A stretch of 64,000 nucleotides of DNA from Fimbriimonas sp. (GTDB lineage Bacteria > Armatimonadota > Fimbriimonadia > Fimbriimonadales > Fimbriimonadaceae). Positions 50,239 to 59,296 of the stretch are shown piece by piece; position 1 is the first letter of the stretch, and each line of letters begins with the position of its first letter. The notes beneath the pieces are model-generated. The model was not told the origin of the DNA, searched no databases, and saw only the letters and a program-made list of their open reading frames with translations. The DNA is taken from the NCBI GenBank assembly GCA_031292555.1, contig JARLGV010000104.1, positions 1 through 64,000 of the forward strand, read 5' to 3'. The translations under genes and the position numbers were made by a program.

Positions 50239-51906
50239 TTAGTTGCCTCGTGTGGGAGCAGTTAGCGGAGCGATTCCGAAATTACCCGCAACCGATATCT
50301 CGGTGGGCCCAGCGTACTTCGATGCCTTGGCTCCCTTCGATTCGACGAACGGTTGACCGTGAGTGTCGAGCTTTACTAGTTCCATCTTGGGTTTGCCCTT
50401 GGTGGGCCTCCAGAGATACCACTGAGCTTCCATCCATCCGACCTTCGCGGTTGGTCCTATTTCGAATTCTGGGGCAGCATGCAATTCGGATGCCCGGTGC
50501 GACCGATAGTCGGCGATCGAAGCATAGGGAGGGCGATTGACCTCGAACTGAATAGCTCCGAGCCCGATTAGCAGGATAACGCCGCCTGCGACGACAAGAG
50601 GAAGCTTCGCGAGTTTGGTTGGGAGGGATGGCTCGATATGCGGCAGCAATCCTTGAAGGACAACAAACGCGATCAGATACAGACTCCCCGATACGATAAA
50701 CGGCAAGGTGTAGGAACTCGTAAGCTGAACGCACCTCCCAACGAAGAGCTGCATCGCCGATACACCCACCATAGCAAAACCGTTGATCGCCCCAACCGCG
50801 AGCGCCATCGAAGATTGGGGCACGGTGTCTGAAATCGTGGTGAACAGATTGCAGCTCCAGCCCTGATGAGCGCCACAGGCGAGCGCGACCAAACCCACCG
50901 CCCAGTAGACGCATGGAATGCCGGAGATCGGGGGATGGTCAACGAGAAAGCCGACGCTCGCAACCGGAGCCACAAGGCAGGCGAACATCAGCATCGGCCC
51001 TTTTCGCGCTCTGTTCAGACTCCAACCGGCCTTGAGAAGCCTCGATGAAAGCCATCCGCCAAAGATCGAGCCGATATCGGCTACCACGTAAATCACGGGG
51101 ATGGAGAACGCCATAAACGTCGGAGTCACATGGAATTGGTCGACGAGGATCTTCGGCATCCACGCGAGATAGAACCAGATAGGTGCATCCGAGAGGGCCT
51201 TGGCAATCGCCAAACCATATACTTGGCGCATCGCAAAGAGCTGCGCGAAGCTAAGCGGCGGTTCGTCAGTTTGACCATCGCTACGAATGTAAGCAAGCTC
51301 CGAAGGCGACACCTTCGGGTGTTTCTCTGGCTGCCGATATGTGGGTAGCCAGAGGAACAGCCAGACCATTCCCAATGTCCCAGTGATCAAGAAGCAGGCT
51401 CGCCAGCCCAAAGCGCTGGAGGCTATCCAGACGCCGATCAGCGGTGCGAGGATAGCGCCCACGTTCGAGCCGGCATTAAAGATACCGATGCCGGTGGCCC
51501 GTTCGTGCCTCGGGAACCAGTCGGTCGTCGTCTTGACCGCACTCGGATACATGCCGGACTCACCAACGCCGAGTACAAATCGAACTCCCATGAAGGCGCC
51601 GATGCCGCGAACCAGGGCGTGGCAGACGGAAGCGATACTCCACACGACAAATGCGCCCGAGAGTCCTCGCCGGGTGCCCACGCGGTCGATGAATCGGCCC
51701 ACAAAGAGCATTGCGTACCCGTACGGCAAGATGAAACTTACGTTCAAGAGGGCGATGTCGGTCGGTCCCAGCTTCAGGTCGTCTTCAAAGAACGGCGTTA
51801 ACACGGAAAAGAGCTGCCGGTCGAGGTAGTTGACCGTCACGGCAAGGAAAATGAGGGCGCAGATCGTCCACCGGAAACCGGTGGTCGGGCGGTTTGGGAT
51901 AGTCAT
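50239..51906 (-). CDS. MFS transporter (sugar-acid/hexuronate type) with C-terminal extension
   Basis: A 555-residue inner-membrane carrier of the major facilitator superfamily. Twelve helices are followed by an extra ~100-residue soluble tail. The typical start (FRWTICALIFLAVTVNYLDRQLFSVLTPF), the loop GRFIDRVGTRRG and GVGESGMYPSAVKTTTDWFPRHERATGIGIFNAGSNVGAI match the anion:cation symporter branch that takes up hexuronates. The tail (residues about 460-555, PEFEIGPTAKVGWMEAQWYLWRPTKGKPKM) is unusual for the family. It is three bases after the DUF4118 gene and 84 bp before the GH95 gene, so released sugars may be its cargo. Confidence 0.9.
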   Translation of the reverse strand: MTIPNRPTTGFRWTICALIFLAVTVNYLDRQLFSVLTPFFEDDLKLGPTDIALLNVSFILPYGYAMLFVGRFIDRVGTRRGLSGAFVVWSIASVCHALVRGIGAFMGVRFVLGVGESGMYPSAVKTTTDWFPRHERATGIGIFNAGSNVGAILAPLIGVWIASSALGWRACFLITGTLGMVWLFLWLPTYRQPEKHPKVSPSELAYIRSDGQTDEPPLSFAQLFAMRQVYGLAIAKALSDAPIWFYLAWMPKILVDQFHVTPTFMAFSIPVIYVVADIGSIFGGWLSSRLLKAGWSLNRARKGPMLMFACLVAPVASVGFLVDHPPISGIPCVYWAVGLVALACGAHQGWSCNLFTTISDTVPQSSMALAVGAINGFAMVGVSAMQLFVGRCVQLTSSYTLPFIVSGSLYLIAFVVLQGLLPHIEPSLPTKLAKLPLVVAGGVILLIGLGAIQFEVNRPPYASIADYRSHRASELHAAPEFEIGPTAKVGWMEAQWYLWRPTKGKPKMELVKLDTHGQPFVESKGAKASKYAGPTEISVAGNFGIAPLTAPTRGN

Positions 51907-51909
51907 GAT

Positions 51910-52503
51910 CTAAGCGTCGACTTCGTTATCGACCGCATCGTCGAACAGTGCCGAAATCACGTGAGGATTCGTTGCCGATCCCGGAAATTCCTCGTCTGCT
52001 ACAAATCGCTTGATTTCGGTGAGTTCGTCCTGCCGTTTTTGCAGTAGCTGTTCGATCGAAAGATGTGCTTTCTCAAGTTCCTCGTGAGCTAGGCGCAAGT
52101 CCTGCTCGCGCTGCTGGACGAGTTGGCGTTCCTTTCGAAGCGCTTCGCCAAAGAGGATGATCACTGAACCCACTACCAGATAGAGCAGCAGATTGATCGA
52201 GTCTAGAATGTCTTGAACGACCAGTGAGAATCGCTGAGGAGTGAGGAAATAGGCGCCGATGAGGCCCGAGAAGAGAAGGGCGAAGATTCCTGGACCCTTG
52301 CCGCCTCGCCAGGTGCCGTAGCAAGTGCCGATGAGCATGAGCGAGTAACGCGACCGCTCCTCCATGAGCGAGTTCGCCATGAACTGGATCGATGCAATGA
52401 TAACGACGACAACCAGCGTCTCTAAATAGGGCGCTAGAGTCTTCCTGTCCATGCGAAAGTCGACAGCTGCAGCGCTATTGGTTTCCTCGGCGTCGGGGTT
52501 CAT
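51910..52503 (-). CDS. DUF4118-type membrane protein with coiled-coil tail, no kinase domain
   Basis: A 197-residue protein. Four hydrophobic helices (residues about 25-120, with YGTWRGGKGPGIFALLFSGLIGAYFLTP) correspond to the DUF4118 module found at the N-terminus of sensor kinases such as KdpD. Instead of a kinase it ends in a coiled coil (RKERQLVQQREQDLRLAHEELEKAHLSIEQLLQKRQDELTEIKRF) and a short acidic tail. It may be a truncated sensor or a membrane adaptor. It lies 35 bp after the chorismate mutase gene and three bases before the MFS gene. Confidence 0.75.
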   Translation of the reverse strand: MNPDAEETNSAAAVDFRMDRKTLAPYLETLVVVVIIASIQFMANSLMEERSRYSLMLIGTCYGTWRGGKGPGIFALLFSGLIGAYFLTPQRFSLVVQDILDSINLLLYLVVGSVIILFGEALRKERQLVQQREQDLRLAHEELEKAHLSIEQLLQKRQDELTEIKRFVADEEFPGSATNPHVISALFDDAVDNEVDA

Positions 52504-52538
52504 GCGGATAAACTGGTCGTTCTGGCGATTATGAATCC

Positions 52539-53138
52539 TTAAAATCGGATGCTGAAAACTATAGACGAATAAAGCGTTCGGTCTGTTTGTTGAGTTTGGT
52601 ATCTCTGCGAGATCGTGTTCAATACGCTGACCTTTGTCGTTACTCGGCGTTTCGGAACTTCAGGGACTCGCACTATCGGCGATGTCGCGACGTACCAGGC
52701 CAAGCGATATGCGTCATCTTTGGGCCCTTCGAGGAGGACTGATCGTGGCCACCTGTCATGCTTGCGAAGTCCGAGAACGATTGTTCGCGTAAGTGAATCG
52801 AGTTTGGGACGAATCGTCTGCGCGAGATCGGGAGCGTGCTTGAGTTTCGGCCGCCCTTTCCAGCGGTCGATAAAGGCATGCTGCGCTATCTTATTGGCCT
52901 CAATCTGGGCCTTTATGACCCGCACCGTCCAGTCCGTGTCTACGCCAGCCTGTGCCGCTATGTGAACAGCCGCAAAGATAACCGAGCGCTCGCGGATGCG
53001 GTCCTCGATAGGGGCGCCCGAATTGAACTTCGCCATGGCAACGGCCTCCGCGGTTTCCAGACGTTCGCGTAACGCAACGATGATTGGGTCGGACGGGTAT
53101 CGGCCAAGCACAACGGCGGCGACAAACGGGCTGATCAT
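52539..53138 (-). CDS. chorismate mutase of the secreted AroQ-gamma type
   Basis: A 199-residue protein. The block AVAMAKFNSGAPIEDRIRERSVIFAAVHIAAQAGVDTDWTVRVIKAQIEANKIAQHAFIDRWKG matches periplasmic AroQ-gamma chorismate mutases such as that of Mycobacterium: the K and E/D contacts lie in AKF..PIED and the Q/E in QIEANKIAQ. These convert chorismate to prephenate outside the cytoplasm. The N-terminal part (MISPFVAAVVLGRYPSDP) is a weak signal peptide. The C-terminal ~90 residues are of unknown fold. Its position 18 bp after the TolC gene of an RND pump is unusual, and it probably belongs to that operon. Confidence 0.82.
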   Translation of the reverse strand: MISPFVAAVVLGRYPSDPIIVALRERLETAEAVAMAKFNSGAPIEDRIRERSVIFAAVHIAAQAGVDTDWTVRVIKAQIEANKIAQHAFIDRWKGRPKLKHAPDLAQTIRPKLDSLTRTIVLGLRKHDRWPRSVLLEGPKDDAYRLAWYVATSPIVRVPEVPKRRVTTKVSVLNTISQRYQTQQTDRTLYSSIVFSIRF

Positions 53139-53156
53139 CGATCGAAACCTCTCGAG

Positions 53157-54500
53157 TTACTTCTTAGGCATGGGGGTCGTGGTCTTACCGATTGCGGCGT
53201 TCAATTCATCCTCAGCCTTGCGAAAGGAGAGGAGAGCATTGATGTAGCCCGTGCGTGCATTCCGAACCGTCGACTCAGCATCGAGTACCGGGAGGATTCC
53301 GGTTGCTCCCTGCTCGTAGCCGACTTTAGCCATATCCAGCAATTTTACCGAGGGCTCGAGAATCTCTGCCCGGTAGGACTGAACCGCCTTGGCAGCGGTT
53401 GCCAGGTCTGCCCTGGCTTGGGAGACCTGCTGCATGACCATCGCTTCGTTTTGCCGCTCCTGAGCCGCTGCCTGAGTTCTTGCATGCTTTGCCGAGTTAA
53501 TCGTGTGGGAAATACTGCCGAACTCGAATAGCGGGAGGCTGATGGAGAACGTCCAGGCATCGACTTGCTGCCGGACCGATCGCTCGTAGAGCACGTTGAG
53601 GTCAGGCAATCGCGAGGCCTCAGCTTGCCGAACCGAGTAGTTGGCGGCATGCACTTGTTCGGTCGCCGCTCGCAGCAGGGGGCGATCCTGTCGCGCCCTT
53701 GCGGCTAGTTCTTCAACCCGGGGAATACTTGAAGTACTCGGCGCCACTAACGTTTCACCCAGTACATCGGCAAGCGTGACGCTATCTTCGGGGCGGCGCG
53801 CCAAAAGGGTGTTGAAGGCAAATTGGGCGGCTTGATGGGCGTTCTGGGCTGTCAACCTGGCTTGCCTGGCGTTGGCGACATCGATCGACGAACGGACGAC
53901 GTCTGCCTTGGGAGAGGTTCCGGCCTTCTCCTGCGCAACGGTCAGGTCGTATACCTTTTGCGTCTCAAGCAGGCTTTGGTCGGCGATTTTGGCTTGGGCT
54001 TCAGAAGCGGCCAGGCTCCAATAGGCGTCACGAACCTGCTGCTCCAGAGACAGTAGCGTCTCGCCCAACTCGTAGAAGGCTACTTTGTACGCTGCCCTGG
54101 CCCCTGCCGCCTGGTACCTGCGTTGACCGCTCGTGTCTAGGCTGCCACCTAAGTTTACGATCGTATCGATCGTATCCCCCGTAAGCGATGGGGCGTTGCT
54201 GGTCCCTTGTACCTGAGACGCGCCGATGGTAAGTGGGACCGGCACTCCCAGAGCCAGATACGTGGAGCGTGAGGCGGCAAGTCCCGCCAATCCTGCCGCG
54301 ATCTGAGGGTTATGGGAAATGGCTAGTTTCACTGCGTCTTCTGCGGTCATCGGAGATGGCCCGCCCGACTGAAGATCGTGTGATTCGGCAATTCCAGTCT
54401 GCGCAAGAAGCGCCAATGTCAGAAGGCAAATGTTCAGTTTGAGAGTGCCTGCCGCCGGGCGGTTGGTTCGATGGGCCACGTGGTGAGGATCCATAGGCAT
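53157..54500 (-). CDS. TolC-family outer-membrane efflux protein
   Basis: A 447-residue outer-membrane factor forming the exit duct of a tripartite pump. A signal peptide (LNICLLTLALLAQTGIAES) is followed by MTAEDAVKLAISHNPQIAAG. Two homologous halves contain long Ala/Gln coiled coils (LLSLEQQVRDAYWSLAASEAQAKIADQSLLETQKVYDLTVAQEKAGTSPKADVVRSSIDVANARQ) and the repeat ending YEQGATGILPVLDAESTVRNARTGYINALLSFRKAEDELNAAIG. It starts one base after the RND gene stop and is third in the operon. It may also serve the HlyD-type exporter at 19-25 kb. Confidence 0.93.
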   Translation of the reverse strand: MPMDPHHVAHRTNRPAAGTLKLNICLLTLALLAQTGIAESHDLQSGGPSPMTAEDAVKLAISHNPQIAAGLAGLAASRSTYLALGVPVPLTIGASQVQGTSNAPSLTGDTIDTIVNLGGSLDTSGQRRYQAAGARAAYKVAFYELGETLLSLEQQVRDAYWSLAASEAQAKIADQSLLETQKVYDLTVAQEKAGTSPKADVVRSSIDVANARQARLTAQNAHQAAQFAFNTLLARRPEDSVTLADVLGETLVAPSTSSIPRVEELAARARQDRPLLRAATEQVHAANYSVRQAEASRLPDLNVLYERSVRQQVDAWTFSISLPLFEFGSISHTINSAKHARTQAAAQERQNEAMVMQQVSQARADLATAAKAVQSYRAEILEPSVKLLDMAKVGYEQGATGILPVLDAESTVRNARTGYINALLSFRKAEDELNAAIGKTTTPMPKK

Positions 54501-54501
54501 T

Positions 54502-57500
54502 TTAGCGAGCCCCCTTTGAATGGTGGCGAATCTGTCGTTGGCGAATCGTGCTGTAGAGGATCGGGCTAACTAGCAAGGTCAGAATGGTCGAGAAACCGAG
54601 CCCGCCGATAACGGCGATTGCGAGAGGCTGCTGCATCTCGGCGCCTGCACCAAGTCCCAGGGCGAGCGGAAAGAGCCCAAGCATTGCCGTAAGCGTCGTC
54701 ATGAGGATTGGACGTAGGCGTAAGTGACCTGCCTCGACGATTGCATCAGATAACGGAACGCCGTTGCGTTCCGCATGTTGAACCCTGTCCAAGAGCAGTA
54801 TTCCGTTCTTGACAACGACTCCAACCAGCATAATCGAACCCATGAACGACGACACATTGAGTGCTGTGCCCGTGCAATAGAGCGCCACAATGGCTCCGGC
54901 GAGCGAAAGAGGCATCAAAAGCATGATGACAGTCGGGCAGGTGAACGAGCCAAACTGAAATAGCATGACGACAAACACAAGGACCATTGCCACGGCGAGA
55001 ACCGAGATGAAGTTGTCGAACGTCGCGGTTTGGCTCTCGTAGAGCCCTCCAATGGTGGAAGACACTCCTGCCGGCATCGGCGTGTCCGCAAGCACTTTTT
55101 TCACTTTCGTGACCGCGCTACCCAAGTCAAGACCTTCGAGATTCATCGTTACGCCGATCATGCGACGCTGGTCTTCGCGAGTGCCCTCCGTTAAGCCGGG
55201 TTGCACGGTCATTTCAGCAAGGGACCCGAGAGGTACATCCGCCCCGGACGGAGTGTGGATCGGGATCAAACCGATGTGCTCTGGGTTGTTACGCATCTCC
55301 AAGGGGTAGCGGACCCGAACCGGAATCTGGCGATCACCCCGAATGATCTTCGTCGGGATATTTCCGAACATGGCGTCATCGGCTTGAGTGGCCACGTCAT
55401 CTGCGCTCATACCGACTCGTCCGGCTCGCACGGGATCGACTCGAAAACTTAGGACTGGTCCGTTAACTACCACGCCGGATTTGATGTCAACCAGCCCTTT
55501 GATCTTTCCCAGCTTGTCTGCCAGGTCCGAAGCCAGCTTCTCGAGTTGGGCTTGGTCTTCGCCGAAGAGCTTGATCTCGATGGGAGCCGGGTCGCCTGCC
55601 AAGTCTCCGATTAGGTCTTGGAGAACCTGCGAGAAGTCGATGTCAAGTCCTGGGGCGACCTCTTGAACGCGCTTGCGAACGTCTGAGATGACCTCTTCGA
55701 TCTTGCGCTTGCGGTTCTGCTTCAGCACGATCGCGTAGTCGCCTTTGTTCGGCTCAGTGATCGAGAACCCAAGTTCGGTGCCTGTCCTTCGAGAAAAGAC
55801 GTCAATTTCTGGCGTGTCTTTAAGTACCTTGTCGACCTTCACCAAGAGCCGATTGCTCTCCTCTAGGGTCGTGCCGGGGGGGGACAAGTAATCCAGAATG
55901 AACGCGCCTTCATCCATTGACGGCATAAAGCCGGTTGGCAACTTGGGACCTACCAGGACGATTGTGGCGATCGCAGCAATCGCGAGCACCAAGGACGACC
56001 ACGGTCGCCGGACCATCCACCTGAGTAAGCGCTCGTACGCTGTCAGGAAGCCGGAGAACAACCGCCCGTGCTCGTGCAGCTCTTTACGGTTCCGCAAAAA
56101 GGCCGCGCATAGACTCGGGCTAGCCATGAGCGCCAAACCGAGCGATACCATCAGAGCGATTGCGAGAGTGATTGCCAGAGCTGTAAAGAATGCGCCGGCG
56201 ACTCCCTGAAGCATGACCAACGGCAGAAATACGACGACCGTTGTAAGTGTCGAAGAGATCATCGGCGACGCGATCTCACGCGAAGCGCTTCGGACCGCCG
56301 CCGCAACCGAGTCGCCGACCGACATATGGCGGAACACGTTCTCGACCACGACGATCGCGTCGTCTATCACGAGTCCGATACCTACCGCCAAAGCGCCGAG
56401 AGTCATCAGGTTCAGCGTGAGGCCGGCGATCCGCATAATCAAGAAGGTGATCAGGACGGTCGCAGGAATGATTGCCGCAGTTACGACGGTCGCGCGAAGG
56501 TCGCCGAGGAACATCATAAGTACGACTACCGCAAGCACGGCGCCGATGAGCACCGCCTCCTCAACACTCTGAACCGCATCCTTTATGAGCGTCGATTGAT
56601 CGTAAAAAAGCCCGATATCGACGCCCTTGGGCAACGACGGCTTCATCTTACTTATCTCGGCCCGTACTGCCGAAACCATCGAAACGGTGTTCGCGCTAGG
56701 TTGCCGGATGATGTTGAGCAAGACCGATTCCGAGCCGTTAGCGGCGACGATCGTGCTTTTATCCTCGAAGCTGGGTTTGACCTTGGCAACTTGACTTAGG
56801 AGCACGGGCACTCCATTTTTCTGGGTAACGACAAGACTCCCCATCTGGTCTTCGTCGATTGTCTCGCCTGTCACGACCACCTGAAACCGTTGGTAACGGT
56901 AGTCCATCTTTCCAACAGACCGCACAACGTTTCCCTTTGAGATCGCTTGAGAGAGGTCCTCAAGCGAGAGATGGAGCGACTGAAGCCGCCCAACGTTCGC
57001 CTCGACTTCGTACTCTGGGACTTGGCCGCCCTGAATCACGACACGAGCTACACCTGGCACGCGAGACAAACGGGGTTTCAGGTTGTAAGTCGCCAAATCG
57101 TACAGTTCGCCTTGAGTGAGGTTCTTGGCGTTGAGAGTCAGTCCAAGGACCGGAAAGACGGTCGGGTTCATTCTCTCGATCTCGATCGAAGTGTCCGCTG
57201 GTAAGTCGGGACGGATCTGGTTGACGCGGGCGTTGACTAATTGCTCGGCGGTGTAAACGTCGGTTCCCCACGCGAAGTTGATCGATACTTCGGTGGATCC
57301 TCGTTCCGTGCGGGACTGAACGCGCTTGACCTCAGGTAGTGTGCTTACCGCTTCTTCGATCGGACGGGTGACTGACACTTCGAGATTCTTGACCGGCCGG
57401 TCGCCGGACTCCGCGATCACGATTACCCTTGGAAACGTAACATCGGGAAGGATTGAAACCGGAAACGCACTGTAGGCGACGACACCCATGGCGCACAGTA

Positions 57501-57558
57501 CGATCGTTACAAAAAGGATCGCCTTGATGTGCCGAGTGGCGAAGTCGGTTACGTTCAC
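54502..57558 (-). CDS. RND-family efflux pump inner-membrane subunit
   Basis: A 1018-residue proton-driven antiporter of the AcrB/MexF type. Twelve helices and two large periplasmic loops are visible. Helix 4 carries the proton-relay Asp pair (GLVIDDAIVVVENVFRHMS), and FPRVIVIAESGDRPVKNLEVSVTRPIEEAVSTLPEVKRVQSRTERGSTEVSINF is the usual porter start. HAE-type features dominate over heavy-metal types, so amphipathic organic compounds are the probable substrates. It overlaps the adaptor gene by four bases (ATGA) and is followed at once by TolC. Confidence 0.95.
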   Translation of the reverse strand: MNVTDFATRHIKAILFVTIVLCAMGVVAYSAFPVSILPDVTFPRVIVIAESGDRPVKNLEVSVTRPIEEAVSTLPEVKRVQSRTERGSTEVSINFAWGTDVYTAEQLVNARVNQIRPDLPADTSIEIERMNPTVFPVLGLTLNAKNLTQGELYDLATYNLKPRLSRVPGVARVVIQGGQVPEYEVEANVGRLQSLHLSLEDLSQAISKGNVVRSVGKMDYRYQRFQVVVTGETIDEDQMGSLVVTQKNGVPVLLSQVAKVKPSFEDKSTIVAANGSESVLLNIIRQPSANTVSMVSAVRAEISKMKPSLPKGVDIGLFYDQSTLIKDAVQSVEEAVLIGAVLAVVVLMMFLGDLRATVVTAAIIPATVLITFLIMRIAGLTLNLMTLGALAVGIGLVIDDAIVVVENVFRHMSVGDSVAAAVRSASREIASPMISSTLTTVVVFLPLVMLQGVAGAFFTALAITLAIALMVSLGLALMASPSLCAAFLRNRKELHEHGRLFSGFLTAYERLLRWMVRRPWSSLVLAIAAIATIVLVGPKLPTGFMPSMDEGAFILDYLSPPGTTLEESNRLLVKVDKVLKDTPEIDVFSRRTGTELGFSITEPNKGDYAIVLKQNRKRKIEEVISDVRKRVQEVAPGLDIDFSQVLQDLIGDLAGDPAPIEIKLFGEDQAQLEKLASDLADKLGKIKGLVDIKSGVVVNGPVLSFRVDPVRAGRVGMSADDVATQADDAMFGNIPTKIIRGDRQIPVRVRYPLEMRNNPEHIGLIPIHTPSGADVPLGSLAEMTVQPGLTEGTREDQRRMIGVTMNLEGLDLGSAVTKVKKVLADTPMPAGVSSTIGGLYESQTATFDNFISVLAVAMVLVFVVMLFQFGSFTCPTVIMLLMPLSLAGAIVALYCTGTALNVSSFMGSIMLVGVVVKNGILLLDRVQHAERNGVPLSDAIVEAGHLRLRPILMTTLTAMLGLFPLALGLGAGAEMQQPLAIAVIGGLGFSTILTLLVSPILYSTIRQRQIRHHSKGAR

Positions 57559-59183
57559 TTCTCGACGGCTCCGGCCTTCTTCTCGTCTTTGGCCGAATCG
57601 GTTTTGTCGTCCGGCTTGTCCTTCTTGTCGTCCTCCGCCGTCTTGATCGCCGCACCGTCCGAAAGCTCATAGCTTCCGGTAGTGACCACCGTCGTTCCCT
57701 TGGCCAATCCCTTGGTGATTTCGGTGAACCCATCCTGCTTGGCACCTGTCTCGACCTTTGTGAGAACGACCTTTTCGCCGTTGGCCAGGTAAACGATCGG
57801 TTCTCCATCCTTTGTTAGGACTGCGATATCTGGAACGGCGAGGGCAGTTGGGTGCTCGGCCAGAACGATACTTGCGGTTCCGAATGTTCCGGGCTGTACC
57901 CAGGATGGAGGATAAACGGTGTGAATCCTAAGACTTAGCAAACCCGTCTGGGCATCGACTTGGCCGACGCTGGTCACCAGTCCGACAACCGGGGTTTGGC
58001 TGTCCGAGGCTCCGCTGACCTTGATCGACGCCTTCATGCCGACGCGAACCTCCGAGCCGTCGGAGGACGGTAAGTTCGCCGAAAAGTCCAAACCGCCACC
58101 AGTGTTGACGATCTCCAGGATTGGCGAATTATTGTCCGGCGTATCTCCCGGGTTCAGCATTCTCTTCGAGACCCGTCCGGCGATTGGCGATCGGATTTCG
58201 GTGAGGGCTTGAGAGGCGGTCGCGGCGCCAGCGTCTGCAGTTCGCTGGATCACGATTTTCTGATTGGCGACGGCTTCGCGTTCCTTGGCCCGCACCGCTA
58301 GTACGCCCGCTTCGGCTTGCCGGAGGGTGGCCTCGGCTTGCTTAACTCTCTGATTGCCCAGGTCGCGAGCGCTCTGCGCGCTCTGCTTTGCCGATTGAAA
58401 GGCTAGTTGAGCTACCTGGATATCTTCAGCCCGGTTGCCCTCCTTCATGAGGCTCAATTGAGATTGGGCGCTAGACAGATTCGAGTTGGCTGTCGTCAAT
58501 GCGGTCTTGCTGTCGTCATATGCCTTTTGGGACACGACGCCTTTATCAAGTAGAAGCTTATTGCGCCGCTCGTCGCGTGCAGCAGCATCGCGGGCGACTT
58601 GGGCCTGCAACACGGTTTGCTGCGCCTGGGCAATCTCCTGCCGCCGGTTGCCTTTGGTGGCCTTTCTTAGTTCAGCTTGCGTTGTCTGAGCGTTCAAGTC
58701 GGCGATCCTGACGTTTGCGTCACGCTCCGCCCTTGCCGATGCTAGGGCAAGGGAAGCGATTTTGACGCTTGCCTGCTGGTCCTGTTCTGCTGATTTGGCG
58801 TTGAGCGACGCTTCGTCTGCCTGCAGCTTTGCTACCTCCAGGGCGGCTTGAGCGCTCGCAGTTTGTGACGACTGAACGCGATTGTCGAGGAGAGCGACCA
58901 ATTGGCCTGCGGAAACGTTGTCCCCCTCTTTGACCAAAACCTTGTCGATGCGTCCAGCCGAAACGGCTCCAACCTTTGCGGAAGATCCCGGAGACGCCAC
59001 AAATGTGCCTTGGGCCGTGATCGTCTCCTGCATCGGCCGAACGGACACTTGGGCAAGTTCCACTAGGGCGGGAGCAGCCTCTGCTTTGTCATCGTCGCCT
59101 CCAGCGGAAGCCGGTGCATGGCAACCTCCAACGAACAGGGCAAAGAGCAACAAAGGGCCGGTCGGGAAAGGACGAACACGCAT
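57555..59183 (-). CDS. RND efflux adaptor (membrane fusion lipoprotein)
   Basis: A 542-residue periplasmic adaptor. The lipobox LFVGGC anchors it. Lipoyl half-domains (ITAQGTFVASPGSSAKVGAVSAGRIDKVLVKEGDNVSAGQLVALLDN and EIRSPIAGRVSKRMLNPGDTPDNNSPILEIVN) flank a long coiled coil, longer than in AcrA. A beta-barrel and a membrane-proximal domain follow. The C-terminus is a charged Lys/Asp tail (EDDKKDKPDDKTDSAKDEKKAGAVEK). The gene starts a three-gene pump operon, and a small inverted repeat plus TATAAC lies about 40-70 bp upstream. Confidence 0.93.
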   Translation of the reverse strand: MRVRPFPTGPLLLFALFVGGCHAPASAGGDDDKAEAAPALVELAQVSVRPMQETITAQGTFVASPGSSAKVGAVSAGRIDKVLVKEGDNVSAGQLVALLDNRVQSSQTASAQAALEVAKLQADEASLNAKSAEQDQQASVKIASLALASARAERDANVRIADLNAQTTQAELRKATKGNRRQEIAQAQQTVLQAQVARDAAARDERRNKLLLDKGVVSQKAYDDSKTALTTANSNLSSAQSQLSLMKEGNRAEDIQVAQLAFQSAKQSAQSARDLGNQRVKQAEATLRQAEAGVLAVRAKEREAVANQKIVIQRTADAGAATASQALTEIRSPIAGRVSKRMLNPGDTPDNNSPILEIVNTGGGLDFSANLPSSDGSEVRVGMKASIKVSGASDSQTPVVGLVTSVGQVDAQTGLLSLRIHTVYPPSWVQPGTFGTASIVLAEHPTALAVPDIAVLTKDGEPIVYLANGEKVVLTKVETGAKQDGFTEITKGLAKGTTVVTTGSYELSDGAAIKTAEDDKKDKPDDKTDSAKDEKKAGAVEK

Positions 59184-59220
59184 GCCGAACCCATTTTGGC
59201 GAAGCCCACCAGGGCCCAGT

Positions 59221-59254
59221 CTTAGAATCTGCTAAGAAGATGGCTAGGTTATAG
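59221..59254 (-). promoter_or_regulatory. candidate promoter and inverted repeat upstream of RND operon
   Basis: TATAAC (59254-59249, minus strand) may be a -10 without a clear -35; TCTTAG-N6-CTAAGA (59221-59238) sits just downstream over the predicted transcription start, a position suited to a repressor. No local regulator gene is present. Confidence 0.3.
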
Positions 59255-59296
59255 GAGGATTAACGAGGTCCGCCTGATGGAGTGGCTCTTCACCGG

